A stretch of 38,345 nucleotides of DNA from JACQPU01 sp039961715 (GCA_039961715.1 JABRVW010000062.1:1-38345); one strand, 5' to 3'. Counted from the first letter of the stretch, positions 15,350 to 24,424 are shown. Numbers and translations are program-made. Notes: generated from the sequence alone by a model not told the origin.

Positions 15350-17572
15350 GTGTACGGCGCGCTGGTCACAACGCGCATATTCCGGGAGGAATCCATCGAA
15401 ACGTTGAAGCAGCAAATTCTGGTGTTTTTGTCACGATATCCGGCTCAGACCTTCAAGACCAGCGAACTGGCACGGCGTTTGTCCCTCAAGAACCCGGCAG
15501 AGGCGGAGATGCTCCGCAGCGCGCTGAAGGAGCTGGCCGATGCAAACATGGTACGCCGCGCAAAACGCGGCAGGTTCGGCCATCTGGAACTCCCTCAGAC
15601 AGTGCGCGGAACGATTGAAGTCACCAAACAAGGCATGGGATTCGTCAGATCCGAGGGATTTGTCCAGGATATCCTGATTCCTCCGGGATTCCTTGGCACG
15701 GCAATCAATGGGGATACCGTTGAAGTTTCGCTGTTCGCCCAAAGCCGGCCGGCGAAGGAAGAGGGGAAAAGGCGCGAAGGTGAGGTTGTGCGCGTACTCT
15801 CCCGTGCGAAGGACACGCTCGTCGGAACCTTGGAACAGCGGAGGAAGACGTACGCCGTGGTCCCCGACGATCGCAAATTTCCCGTTGACGTTGCCGTTGA
15901 TGCGGAAGATCTTCTCCATGCCGCTCCCGGCGACAAGGTCGTGGTTCAGATACGGACGTGGGGCGGAAGCAGACTGAGTCCCGAAGGTGCGGTGACAGAA
16001 GTACTGGGCCGTGCGGGGGAGGTTCAGGCAGAACTGCTATCGGTCGCCCGGGAATTCAAGCTCCCGCTGGCGTTTCCGCCTGAAATCGTTGCCGCCGCGG
16101 AGGCAATTCCAACCGTCATCCCGGCCGAAGAAATCAAACGTCGGCGTGATTTTCGGAGCGACATTTGTTTCACGATTGATCCGGAGGATGCGAAGGATTT
16201 TGATGATGCCGTCTCGCTCGATCCCCTGCCCAACGGCCTCATGCGCCTTGGGGTCCATATTGCAGACGTGTCCGCGTACGTGCGCGAGGGCTCGGAACTG
16301 GATCAGGAAGCCTACCGGCGCGGGACAAGCGTGTATTTCCCGAACATGGTGATTCCCATGCTCCCTGAACAGCTTTCAAACATCGTCTGCAGTCTTCGGC
16401 CCAACGAAGACCGCCTGACGTATTCTGTGTTCATGACGGTCACACCGCGGGGGGAGGTTAAGGAGCATGAAATCGCAGAAACCGTGATCCGCAGCGCGAA
16501 GAGGTTTACCTATGAAGAAGTGGAGGAAATCATCCGTGGCGGGCCATCCAGCCTCCCTTCGGCGATTCTCGACCGCGTCCGATCGATGCATGAGCTGAGC
16601 AAGGTGCTGACGCGGAAGCGGATGAAGGAGGGAAGCATTGATTTCGAGTCATCCGAGGCGAAATTCCGGTTCGACCGCGACGGAAAACCGGCCGAAATCA
16701 TAAAGAAGGTCCGGCTGGACAGCCACCGTCTTGTCGAAGAATTCATGCTTCTGGCAAACAAGGTGGTGGCCACACACATTGGGCTGGCGCGCAAGGAAGA
16801 TCACGTCAAACCCTTCATCTACCGCATCCATGACAGTCCGGATCCTGACCGTGTCCGTGAGCTCGCCGCGTTCGTGGAGCGAATGGGATTCAAGCTTCCG
16901 CTTGAGGGCGGGGTTCCTTCCAAGGCGTTGCAGAAGCTCCTCGATCAGGTGAAGGGAACTGAAGTGGAGAACGTGATTAACGAGGTGGCCCTCCGGGCAA
17001 TGGCGAAAGCGGTGTATTCGGAGCGCAATATCGGACACTACGGGCTTGCCTTTGATTACTATTCGCATTTCACCTCCCCCATCCGGCGGTACCCTGATCT
17101 CGTGGTGCACCGTTTGCTCAAGGAATACCAGGGACGGATGGGGCAGTCCCGGCGGGAGCAGTTGCTCCAGCGCTTGCCCGATATCGCCCGGCATTCGTCC
17201 GTCCGCGAACGTGTGGCCATGGAAGCCGAACGCGCCGCGATAAAGGTGATGCAGGTGGAGTACATGAAACGCCACCTGGGCGATGAATTCGAAGGAGTGA
17301 TTTCCGGCGTGACGCGTTTTGGAATGTTTGTGGAAATCAACGACCTTTTGGTGGAAGGCATGATCCATGTGAGGGATTTGGAGGACGACTATTACGTGTA
17401 CGATGAAAAGAACTACGCGCTGATGGGAAAAAGGACGGGAAGACGCTATCGCCTTGGCGACTCGGTGCACCTCAAAGTCGTGCGCGTGAATGCAGAGGAG
17501 CGCGAGATTGACTTCACGATTGCGGACTCTCCCGAACAACAGAAACGGCACGGGAAGCGACGGCGGAACTAA
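15350..17572 (+). CDS. rnr: Ribonuclease R (RNB family 3'-5' exoribonuclease)
   Basis: RNase R degrades structured RNA from the 3' end. Counting from GTG 15350 the protein is 740 residues. It has an N-terminal winged-helix region (LKQQILVFLSRYPAQTFKTS), cold-shock-like OB domains, and the RNB catalytic domain with the aspartate cluster DPEDAKDFDD (about 278-287). A C-terminal S1 domain (GVISGVTRFGMFVEI) and a short basic tail (KRHGKRRRN) complete it. The start is uncertain. ATG 15314 overlaps tamB by 35 bases with no ribosome site. GTG 15350 lies one base past the tamB stop. TTG 15404 has GGGAGGA (15384-15390) 13 nt upstream and begins MKQQILVF, which also fits homologues. It is cotranscribed with tamB. 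Confidence 0.94.
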   Translation: MYGALVTTRIFREESIETLKQQILVFLSRYPAQTFKTSELARRLSLKNPAEAEMLRSALKELADANMVRRAKRGRFGHLELPQTVRGTIEVTKQGMGFVRSEGFVQDILIPPGFLGTAINGDTVEVSLFAQSRPAKEEGKRREGEVVRVLSRAKDTLVGTLEQRRKTYAVVPDDRKFPVDVAVDAEDLLHAAPGDKVVVQIRTWGGSRLSPEGAVTEVLGRAGEVQAELLSVAREFKLPLAFPPEIVAAAEAIPTVIPAEEIKRRRDFRSDICFTIDPEDAKDFDDAVSLDPLPNGLMRLGVHIADVSAYVREGSELDQEAYRRGTSVYFPNMVIPMLPEQLSNIVCSLRPNEDRLTYSVFMTVTPRGEVKEHEIAETVIRSAKRFTYEEVEEIIRGGPSSLPSAILDRVRSMHELSKVLTRKRMKEGSIDFESSEAKFRFDRDGKPAEIIKKVRLDSHRLVEEFMLLANKVVATHIGLARKEDHVKPFIYRIHDSPDPDRVRELAAFVERMGFKLPLEGGVPSKALQKLLDQVKGTEVENVINEVALRAMAKAVYSERNIGHYGLAFDYYSHFTSPIRRYPDLVVHRLLKEYQGRMGQSRREQLLQRLPDIARHSSVRERVAMEAERAAIKVMQVEYMKRHLGDEFEGVISGVTRFGMFVEINDLLVEGMIHVRDLEDDYYVYDEKNYALMGKRTGRRYRLGDSVHLKVVRVNAEEREIDFTIADSPEQQKRHGKRRRN

Positions 17573-17590
17573 CCGTTTCCCTGTGCCGTT
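17544..17590 (+). other. Hairpin spanning the rnr stop codon
   Basis: AACGGCACGGGAA (17544-17556) pairs with TTCCCTGTGCCGTT (17577-17590) over 13 base pairs with a single bulged T. The roughly 20-nt loop contains the last rnr codons and the TAA at 17570-17572. No T tract follows directly (a short one begins near 17616), so it is not a textbook terminator. It could be a 3'-end stabiliser, an attenuator, or a site through which RNase R levels are tuned. Confidence 0.45.
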
Positions 17591-17612
17591 GGAATTGCTG
17601 TGACCCTGCGCG

Positions 17613-17641
17613 TTGCTTTTTCCGGGGTTTTTGTCTACCAT
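17613..17641 (+). promoter_or_regulatory. Possible promoter of the protease-propeller-barrel gene
   Basis: TTGCTT (17613-17618) and TACCAT (17636-17641) have a 17-bp spacer. The predicted start is near 17648, which leaves about 11 nt before the ATG at 17659 and would cut into the GAGGAA ribosome site region. The match is moderate and the gene may instead be read through from rnr. Confidence 0.25.
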
Positions 17642-17658
17642 CCTTTTGAGGAAGTGCC

Positions 17659-20600
17659 ATGACGAGGAAGACCCTCCTGCAATACGTTTGCTCTCTGGTG
17701 CTCTTGGCGTGGATCGCGTCGCCGTCCGCTCCGGCCCAGAACTCCGTCTTCGGCAAGAACAAGGTTCAATACAAGACCTTTGAGTGGCACTTCATCCAGA
17801 CCAGCCACTTTGACGTCTACTACGCACAGGACGGCTACGAGCTTGCCACATTCACAGGGCATGCGGCCGAAGAGGCGTATGAACGGATCAATAAGCTCTT
17901 CCGCTACGAGATCACAAACCGCATTGCCATTGTTGTCCACAACTCCCACAACGAGTTTCAGCAGACCAACGTTGTCGGTGAGTATCTGGAGGAAGGGATC
18001 GGCGGTGTCACCGAGCTGTTCAAGAACCGCATCGTGATCCCATTCGAAGGCGACTATTGGAACTTCCAGCGCGTGATCCATCACGAACTCGTGCATGCGG
18101 TCATCAACGACATGTTTTATGGGGGGTCGATCCAGGCACTCCTTGCAAGCCGTACGCCGCTCGTTCTCCCCCTTTGGATGAACGAGGGCCTGGCTGAGTA
18201 TTCGGCTCTTCGGTGGGACACCAATTCCGACATGTTTATTCGCGATGCCACAATCCACAACTATCTCCCCCCGATCGAATATCTCGGCGGATACTTTGCC
18301 TACCGTGGCGGCCAGTCCGTCTGGCATTACATTGCCACAAAGTACGGCGAGCAGAAGATCTCAGAGATCCTGCACCGCATCAAGAGCACGCGGAACATCG
18401 AGCAGGGGTTCCGCAGCACGATCGGCCTGAGCATTGAGGAACTGTCAGAACGCTGGCAGAAGGAACAAAAGGTGCTCTATTGGCCGGACATTGCCAAACG
18501 CGAAGAACCCGCCGATTACGCGCGGAGACTGACGAACCACACAAAGCTCGAGAACTTCTACAACACAAGCCCTGCCATCTCGCCGCAGGGTGACCGGATC
18601 GCGTTCATTTCGGATCGGGATGATTACTTCGATGTCTATCTCCTGTCCGTCAGCGACGGAGAAGTTCTCGACAAGGTGGTCAGCGGCCAGCGTACAAGCA
18701 ATTTTGAGGAATTGCACCTTCTCACGCCGGGCATCAGCTGGTCTCCGGACGGCCGCAAGATCGCCCTGGCCGTAAAAGCCGGCGAGCATGATGCCATCAT
18801 GATCATCGATGTGGAATCCGGCGAAGAGCAGAAACTCAGCTTCGACCTTGACGGCATCTTTTCCGTGGACTGGTCAAAGGACGGCACAATGCTCGCGTTC
18901 GTCGGCCTGAAGGCCCCGCAGTCGGATATTTATGTGTACAATCTCAAAACGCGCGAGCTGAAGAATCTGACGAACGACATCTTTTCCGATTCCGATCCTG
19001 TCCTTTCGCCTGACGGTAAGACGGTGTACTTCAGCTCGGACCGAAGGGATCATACCGACGCGAATGCCCTCCCGGAGAACTTCCGAATCAGCTCGTTTGA
19101 GTTCAGTGGTACGGATCTCTATCGTGTGTCGATCGAAACGGGAGAGATCCGCAGGATTGGAGGAAGCTCCTGGAGCCGAGAGACATCCCCGGTGGTTTCG
19201 CCGGACGGATCGAAATTGTTGTACATTTCGGACCGGAACGGAATCAACAATGTGTACGAGCACGACCTGACCAGCGGCACGGACAGGCCGATTACGAACT
19301 CGTTGACCGGAATCTATCAGCTCTCGCTGTCGCAGGACGGGTCGAAGCTTGCCTTTTCATCTCTCACCGAAGCGGGTTTCGACATTTTCGTCATGCGCGT
19401 CCCCTTTGAGCGATCCCTCAATGTCCAGGAGCTGGAGCCCACAGAATACATCAAGAGTTTGAGAGATCTCCCTCGTACCGAGAAGCCCATCGTCACAATC
19501 ACGACGACGGAGTCCTCCCGGGACACTGTTGCCGTGCGGGGCGATGTGGTCATCATGGCGGATTCAGCCGACACGGAAATCCAAACCGCGCGATCCGGCG
19601 GCCGTGATCTCCGCGGGTTCGTCTTCTCTGAAGAGGTCATGCAGGACACGACCACCGGCAGGCCCGCTGACCCCTCCCTGTTCGAAGTTGCAGACAATGT
19701 GGACAGCGGGGGAAATTTCATTCCCCGAAAGTACAAGCTGAACTTTACGCCCGATCTGGTGTACGGAACCGCGGGGTACAGCACGTTCTACGGCGTTGAA
19801 GGATCGACGCTCATGGCCTTCAGCGACATGCTTGGGGATCATCAGATCATCTTCCAGACGAACCTCCTCCTCGATTTGCGGAACAGCGACTATGGGCTCG
19901 TCTATTACTACCTGCCGGAGAGGATTGATTTCGGCTTTCAGGGCTTTCACAGCGCGCGGTTTCTCTACATCACCAATCAGTTCGGCTTCGCCACGCTCTA
20001 CCGGTTCCGTCAGTGGGCGCTGGGGGCGGCGGCATCCTATCCCATCGACAGGTTCCGGCGTCTCGATCTCTCGGTGCTGTGGCTGAATCTTTCCCGCGAT
20101 AATCTGGACAATCCCGCGGAGAAATCCCAGCGCCGGTCGTTCATCCTTCCCCTTCTCTCCTACGTCAAGGACAACTCGATCTGGAAGGGCGGGTGGTTCG
20201 GTCCGAACAACGGCATGAGGTTCAACGCGACATTCTATGGCAGCGCGAAGTTCAACGACAACTCGCTTGACCTGCAGACGTTCACGCTTGACTACCGCAG
20301 CTACAGCCCGTTGTTCAAGGATTTCATTTTCGTGTTCCGCGGCACGGCGGGATTGAGCAACGGAAAGGACAGGCAGAACTTCTTTGTGGGCGGCAACGAG
20401 GGCTGGATCAACCGGCGGTTCGACGGCAACACCTTTCCGATCGTGAACGTGGAGGACTATGCGTTTTTGACGCCGGTTCTTCCCCTACGCGGATTCAATT
20501 ACAACGCCATGACCGGCACGCGGTATGTCGTGATCAATCTGGAAGCCCGCTTCCCCCTCATTCGTTACCTGATCGGCGGGTCCATTCTGCCGCTGGGATT

Positions 20601-20844
20601 CCAGAACATCCTCGGCGCGGCATTTCTGGATATCGGCTCGGCGTGGAGCAACACGGGCGGGTGGCAGACTTTCCAGAGGACGCCCTCGGGATCGCTTCGA
20701 ACAAAGGACCTGTTGGTCGGCATGGGCATCGGCACGCGGTTGTTCTTCTTCGGCTTCCCGATCAGGTTTGATATTGCGTGGAGCTACGACTGGGGCGAGT
20801 TGTCGAGGCCGATCTACTACGTTTCCATCGGGCCGGAAATCTAA
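17659..20844 (+). CDS. Outer-membrane protein: metallopeptidase (MA-like) + TolB-type beta-propeller + C-terminal barrel
   Basis: This is a 1061-residue exported protein with a signal peptide (about 1-27). Residues 35-270 form a gluzincin-type metallopeptidase domain: H142-E-L-V-H146 in IHHELVHAVIN, followed by WMNEGLAEY (E176 or E180 as third zinc ligand). Residues about 310-600 hold repeated WD40/PD40 (TolB-like) blades, with the recurring motifs ISPQGDRIAFISD, SWSPDGRKIA, LSPDGKTVYFSSDR and VSPDGSKLLYISDR. The last 400 residues are a beta-barrel of the BamA/surface-antigen D15 type, with LPLRGFNYNAMTGTRYVVINLEARFPL and a terminal aromatic-rich strand. The domain order suggests a periplasmic protease tethered to an outer-membrane pore through a propeller. 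Substrate and function are unknown. ATG 17659 has GAGGAAG 5-10 nt upstream. Confidence 0.85.
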   Translation: MTRKTLLQYVCSLVLLAWIASPSAPAQNSVFGKNKVQYKTFEWHFIQTSHFDVYYAQDGYELATFTGHAAEEAYERINKLFRYEITNRIAIVVHNSHNEFQQTNVVGEYLEEGIGGVTELFKNRIVIPFEGDYWNFQRVIHHELVHAVINDMFYGGSIQALLASRTPLVLPLWMNEGLAEYSALRWDTNSDMFIRDATIHNYLPPIEYLGGYFAYRGGQSVWHYIATKYGEQKISEILHRIKSTRNIEQGFRSTIGLSIEELSERWQKEQKVLYWPDIAKREEPADYARRLTNHTKLENFYNTSPAISPQGDRIAFISDRDDYFDVYLLSVSDGEVLDKVVSGQRTSNFEELHLLTPGISWSPDGRKIALAVKAGEHDAIMIIDVESGEEQKLSFDLDGIFSVDWSKDGTMLAFVGLKAPQSDIYVYNLKTRELKNLTNDIFSDSDPVLSPDGKTVYFSSDRRDHTDANALPENFRISSFEFSGTDLYRVSIETGEIRRIGGSSWSRETSPVVSPDGSKLLYISDRNGINNVYEHDLTSGTDRPITNSLTGIYQLSLSQDGSKLAFSSLTEAGFDIFVMRVPFERSLNVQELEPTEYIKSLRDLPRTEKPIVTITTTESSRDTVAVRGDVVIMADSADTEIQTARSGGRDLRGFVFSEEVMQDTTTGRPADPSLFEVADNVDSGGNFIPRKYKLNFTPDLVYGTAGYSTFYGVEGSTLMAFSDMLGDHQIIFQTNLLLDLRNSDYGLVYYYLPERIDFGFQGFHSARFLYITNQFGFATLYRFRQWALGAAASYPIDRFRRLDLSVLWLNLSRDNLDNPAEKSQRRSFILPLLSYVKDNSIWKGGWFGPNNGMRFNATFYGSAKFNDNSLDLQTFTLDYRSYSPLFKDFIFVFRGTAGLSNGKDRQNFFVGGNEGWINRRFDGNTFPIVNVEDYAFLTPVLPLRGFNYNAMTGTRYVVINLEARFPLIRYLIGGSILPLGFQNILGAAFLDIGSAWSNTGGWQTFQRTPSGSLRTKDLLVGMGIGTRLFFFGFPIRFDIAWSYDWGELSRPIYYVSIGPEI

Positions 20845-20865
20845 CGGGAGCGCAGGTTGTAGAGC

Positions 20866-20902
20866 AGAGTGCCGGGCACTTTGAACTATGAACCTTGAAC
20901 CT
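20866..20902. repeat. Small palindrome plus three TGAAC heptamer repeats at the convergent gene ends
   Basis: AGTGCCGGGCACT (20868-20880) is a perfect palindrome about a central G. It is followed by three copies of TGAAC at a strict 7-base period (20882, 20889, 20896). The array covers the stop codon (20886-20888) and last codons of the dicarboxylate symporter on the minus strand. It separates two convergent genes, so the palindrome could act as a weak bidirectional terminator; there is no strong T tract. Confidence 0.5.
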
Positions 20903-22397
20903 TCTCCTTCACCTCTTCCAGCACTCCTTCCTGCTTTGCAATGATGGTCGCGACCGTCGCGTCGCCGACGATGTTCGGAACCGTCCGGCACATGTCGAGA
21001 AACCGATCGATGCCGAGGATGAGCGCGATCCCCTCCTCCGGTACATTGACCGATCGCAGAACAATGATCAGCATGATGATCCCCACGCCGGGGACCGGCG
21101 CTGTGCCGATGGACGCCAGAATCGCGGTGAAGAGAATCGTCAGCTGTTCAGCCAGCCCCAGGTCGAATCCGTACACCTGGGCGATGAAGACCGTCGCCAC
21201 CCCCTGATACATCGAAGTGCCATCCATGTTGATCGTGGCCCCCAGCGGCAGAACAAAGCTCGTGATCTTCTTCGGCACTCCGAGGTTTTCTTCACACACC
21301 CGCATGTTGACGGGGAGCGTGGCTCCGCTCGAGCTCGTGGTGAAGGCCACCAGCATGGCTTCCTTGATTCCGGAGAAGAACTTCCGGTAGGGAATCCCTG
21401 AGAACAACCGCACCCCGGCACCAAGAAAGACAAAGGTATGAACGGCAAGGGCGAGGACGAGCGTCACGGTGTACCAAAGCAGGGTCTCCAGAATGTCGAA
21501 GCCGAACTCCCCCACCGTGGCTGCAATGAGGGCAAACACGCCGTAGGGAGCGATCCTCATGATCATCCCCACCATTCTGATCATGGTCTCGCTCAGCCCG
21601 TCGAAGAAATCGATCACGGGCCTGGCCTTCTCTGTACTGACCATGGTAAGGCTCACCCCCACCATGAGCGCGAAGAAGACAATCTGCAACATTTCCCCAT
21701 TTGCGAGCGCATTGATGGGATTCGTCGCAACAATATTCACCACCATATCGATCAGATCAATCTCGGGAATATCCGCCTTGACATCCGTCTGGAATTCCGT
21801 CATCAGCTTGTCCCGCGCATCGGATGACAGTTGCTTTCCGGGTTGGATGATGTTGACGAATGTGAGGCCAAGCGTGATGGCCACGCTGATCGTGATGAGA
21901 TAGAACACCACGGTCTTGCCCCCCAGCTTGCCCACACGTCCGATGTCGCCCAGGCTTGCCGCCCCGACGATCAGAGAGGCAAGGACGAGAGGGATGGAAA
22001 TGAACATCAGGAGCCGGATGAACACCGTTCCGACCGGTTTGATCGCTACGGCGATCGTTTTTACTTTTTCCAGTCCCGTCAAATTACGAAATTCTTTCAC
22101 GTCCGGACCGGTGACGCGAAGCACCACTTCCCGTTGCTGGTCCCTGGGCAGGGAACGGAAGTATCTCAGAATGTTCAGTTGATCCTCCGCCCCGAAGGAA
22201 GCTGCCACGCCGCCTTCCCTCACGAACGCCACGTTCGTCCACCCGCGGATGATCTCCGACTCAATCGACCGGCCCTCCCGGTAACGGACTTCAAGCTCGT
22301 ACTTGCTCACGTTGAACAGGGCGCCGAAGAGCGCACCCAGGACAAGCGCGGCAAGGATTTTGTGATGAAGGGGGATGGATTTCCAGGACCATCGCAT
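20886..22397 (-). CDS. Dicarboxylate/amino acid:cation symporter (DAACS family, DctA/GltP-like)
   Basis: The product is a 503-residue inner-membrane carrier that imports acidic amino acids or C4-dicarboxylates with Na+ or H+. Family landmarks are SSSGATLP (HP1, 355-362), GATINMDGTSMYQG (TM7, NMDGT 390-394), APVPGVGIIML (HP2) and TM8 D468/R471/N475/D479. The TM8 spacing is the same as the substrate and Na+ residues of GltPh, which favours an acidic substrate. Between TM1 (about 13-31) and TM2 (about 118-145) there is an extra, mostly soluble segment of roughly 75-80 residues that archetypal members lack. By topology it faces the periplasm. The gene starts 3 bases after the NhaC stop and is surely cotranscribed with it. 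Its last codons lie in the heptamer repeat. Confidence 0.9.
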   Translation of the reverse strand: MRWSWKSIPLHHKILAALVLGALFGALFNVSKYELEVRYREGRSIESEIIRGWTNVAFVREGGVAASFGAEDQLNILRYFRSLPRDQQREVVLRVTGPDVKEFRNLTGLEKVKTIAVAIKPVGTVFIRLLMFISIPLVLASLIVGAASLGDIGRVGKLGGKTVVFYLITISVAITLGLTFVNIIQPGKQLSSDARDKLMTEFQTDVKADIPEIDLIDMVVNIVATNPINALANGEMLQIVFFALMVGVSLTMVSTEKARPVIDFFDGLSETMIRMVGMIMRIAPYGVFALIAATVGEFGFDILETLLWYTVTLVLALAVHTFVFLGAGVRLFSGIPYRKFFSGIKEAMLVAFTTSSSGATLPVNMRVCEENLGVPKKITSFVLPLGATINMDGTSMYQGVATVFIAQVYGFDLGLAEQLTILFTAILASIGTAPVPGVGIIMLIIVLRSVNVPEEGIALILGIDRFLDMCRTVPNIVGDATVATIIAKQEGVLEEVKEKVQGS

Positions 22398-22400
22398 GGG

Positions 22401-24338
22401 TCACACCTTGGGTTGTTCCACTTTTTTCCCAACAAAGAAGAGAATGGCAACTATCAGTCCCGTACCAACGGCAATGGATACCCATGGCGAGAGACCGAAG
22501 GCCGTAGGAATGTCTCCCACGGCCATGCCAATCACAGCGGCCAGAACCGCGTACGGCAGCTGCGTCCGAACATGGTCAATGTGATCCACGGCAGACGCCA
22601 TGGAGCTCAGAATCGTGGTATCGGAAATCGGGGAGCAATGATCGCCAAAAACAGCCCCCGCAAGCACCGAGCTGATCACACCGTGCAGAATAACCGTGAG
22701 TCCCTCTCCCTGAAGCCCCGCGTCGAGGGACAGCGTGTTTCCCAGCGGGATGACGAGAGGCATCATGATGGCCATTGTACCCCAGCTTGTACCCGTGGCA
22801 AAACTCATGAGCGCAGCGATGAGGAAGGTCAGGACCGGCAACCAGTGCGGCTCGATGGTCCCCCTCAGCACCTGCACCAGGAAATCGGCCGTTTTGATCT
22901 CCTCGGTCACCGCCCCAATGGACCAGGCGAGGATCAAGATCAGCATCGCCAGCAACATCGATTTCAATCCCGAGAACCACGCGTCCACGGTTTCGGTGAG
23001 CTTCATGATTCTCTGGACCACCGTCAGAAGGATCGCCACCAGACATCCAGTCAATGATGCCCAGAGCAGAGAGGCGTAGGAATCGGCTTTGCTGATGATC
23101 TCGCCGATCGAGTAGCTTGTCCGACCCTCAGCTTCAAGCGCCGAAGTCCCGGTGAAATACAAGCCATAGAGGCCGACCACGAGGATGGCAAGAATGGGCA
23201 GGAGACCGTTATACCATCGCGCGGGTTTCCCGTCCGTTGATACCTCCGTACTGTCCGTCAGATCCACCGCCGGCTGGGAACCCGGACGCAGGACTTCCCC
23301 GGTGGTACGCGCCCTGCGCTCCGCCGCAAGCATCGGTCCGAAATCCCTGTTCATCCACGCGATCAGAAACACCAGGATCAACGTGAAGATCGGGTAGAAG
23401 CGGTACGGGATGGTCTGTAGAAACACGGAGTACGGCTCTTCCGATGAGCCGATCATTCTCAGCCCGTCGGCAATCAGCCCGACCTCATAGCCAATCCACG
23501 TTGAGACGATGAACACGCTTGCAACCGTCGCAGCTCCTGCATCGACGATGAACGAAAGCTTTTCCCGTGAGACACGCAGACGGTCGGTGATCGGCCGCAT
23601 CAGGTTCCCCCGTACCAGCACATTCGCATAATCGTCGAAGAACATGACGAATGCCATGGCCCACGACGCCAGTTGGCCACCCCGCGGGCTTTTGGCGTAG
23701 CGCGTAATGAGGTTTGCGATCCCCACGGTTCCCCCGTTTTTCGAAATCACGCCCACCATCCCCCCGAAGAGCATGCTGAACATGATGATCTGCACGTGCG
23801 ATGTGTCCGCAAGCGCTTTCAGGACAAAGTGGTCCAGCACGCGGAAGATGCCCCCGATGACGTCATAGTCGAACAGAATCACGGCACCCACCCAGATGCC
23901 GGCGAACAGGGAGATGACAACCTGACGCAGCAGAAGCGCAAGGGCGATGGCTATGAGGGGCGGAAGTATGCTCAGCCAGCCCGGAACAACTCTCACCTGT
24001 GCAGTACCGGACAGGCCGTCAGTCTCGAGCATCAGCTCACGAGCCCCCGAGCCGTCGATCATGACATCAGGAATCTTGAGAACCCCCCTGCTGAAGCGGA
24101 GGGAATCCTCCATGACAACCCCCATGGACACACGGCGTGCGCCTTTCAGGACGGCGGGTCCGTCGTAGGCGGCCAGGACATTCCCTGCTGAGTCGAGGAT
24201 CGAGGCCTCGAGATCGAAGTTGACGTTTGTCAGGACGAAGGAGGGAGCTTTGATTGCGAGGCGCGCCGGAGACTGCGCGTATATCATCGCAGGGGAACAC
24301 CAGAGAGAAAGGCACAGGACGAAAACGATTCTTCGCAA
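22401..24338 (-). CDS. NhaC-family Na+/H+ antiporter with N-terminal signal peptide and periplasmic Ig-like domain
   Basis: This protein of 645 residues is much longer than a plain NhaC (about 450). Residues 1-21 are a signal peptide, about 22-118 an all-beta segment that looks like an immunoglobulin/invasin-type fold, and from about 121 on the multi-helix antiporter core. The core carries FGDHCSPISDTTILSS and ATGTSWGTMAIMMPLVIP, hallmarks of the NhaC family, which exchanges Na+ for H+ and in some members malate/lactate. The start is TTG at 24338, supported by GGAGG five bases upstream; no ATG fits. It overlaps nothing and is followed 3 bases later by the dicarboxylate symporter, suggesting a Na+ cycle: the antiporter makes the sodium gradient that the symporter uses. 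The Ig-like fold is inferred from pattern only. Confidence 0.87.
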   Translation of the reverse strand: MRRIVFVLCLSLWCSPAMIYAQSPARLAIKAPSFVLTNVNFDLEASILDSAGNVLAAYDGPAVLKGARRVSMGVVMEDSLRFSRGVLKIPDVMIDGSGARELMLETDGLSGTAQVRVVPGWLSILPPLIAIALALLLRQVVISLFAGIWVGAVILFDYDVIGGIFRVLDHFVLKALADTSHVQIIMFSMLFGGMVGVISKNGGTVGIANLITRYAKSPRGGQLASWAMAFVMFFDDYANVLVRGNLMRPITDRLRVSREKLSFIVDAGAATVASVFIVSTWIGYEVGLIADGLRMIGSSEEPYSVFLQTIPYRFYPIFTLILVFLIAWMNRDFGPMLAAERRARTTGEVLRPGSQPAVDLTDSTEVSTDGKPARWYNGLLPILAILVVGLYGLYFTGTSALEAEGRTSYSIGEIISKADSYASLLWASLTGCLVAILLTVVQRIMKLTETVDAWFSGLKSMLLAMLILILAWSIGAVTEEIKTADFLVQVLRGTIEPHWLPVLTFLIAALMSFATGTSWGTMAIMMPLVIPLGNTLSLDAGLQGEGLTVILHGVISSVLAGAVFGDHCSPISDTTILSSMASAVDHIDHVRTQLPYAVLAAVIGMAVGDIPTAFGLSPWVSIAVGTGLIVAILFFVGKKVEQPKV

Positions 24339-24378
24339 TCAAGCCTCCAGGACATGAAATGGCAGGAGAAACGACACG

Positions 24379-24407
24379 AATGTAGAAAGAAGAGGACGGA
24401 AATGCAA
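24379..24407 (-). promoter_or_regulatory. Possible promoter of the NhaC-symporter pair
   Basis: On the minus strand TTGCAT (plus 24402-24407) and TACATT (plus 24379-24384) have a 17-bp spacer. The predicted start near 24372 gives a leader of about 34 nt containing GGAGG. If real, the two transporters can be expressed apart from the upstream ABC-LeuDH-nusB-UMF1 genes. Confidence 0.35.
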
Positions 24408-24424
24408 CGAATTGTTGGACATCC

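Noticed and set aside
16649..17641. A 330-codon minus-strand frame rich in histidine
   Set aside because: Antisense to the catalytic and S1 domains of rnr; composition is that of a complement-strand shadow.
21831..23057. A 408-codon plus-strand frame rich in Arg, His and Gln
   Set aside because: Antisense to the symporter and NhaC genes, whose motifs are unambiguous.
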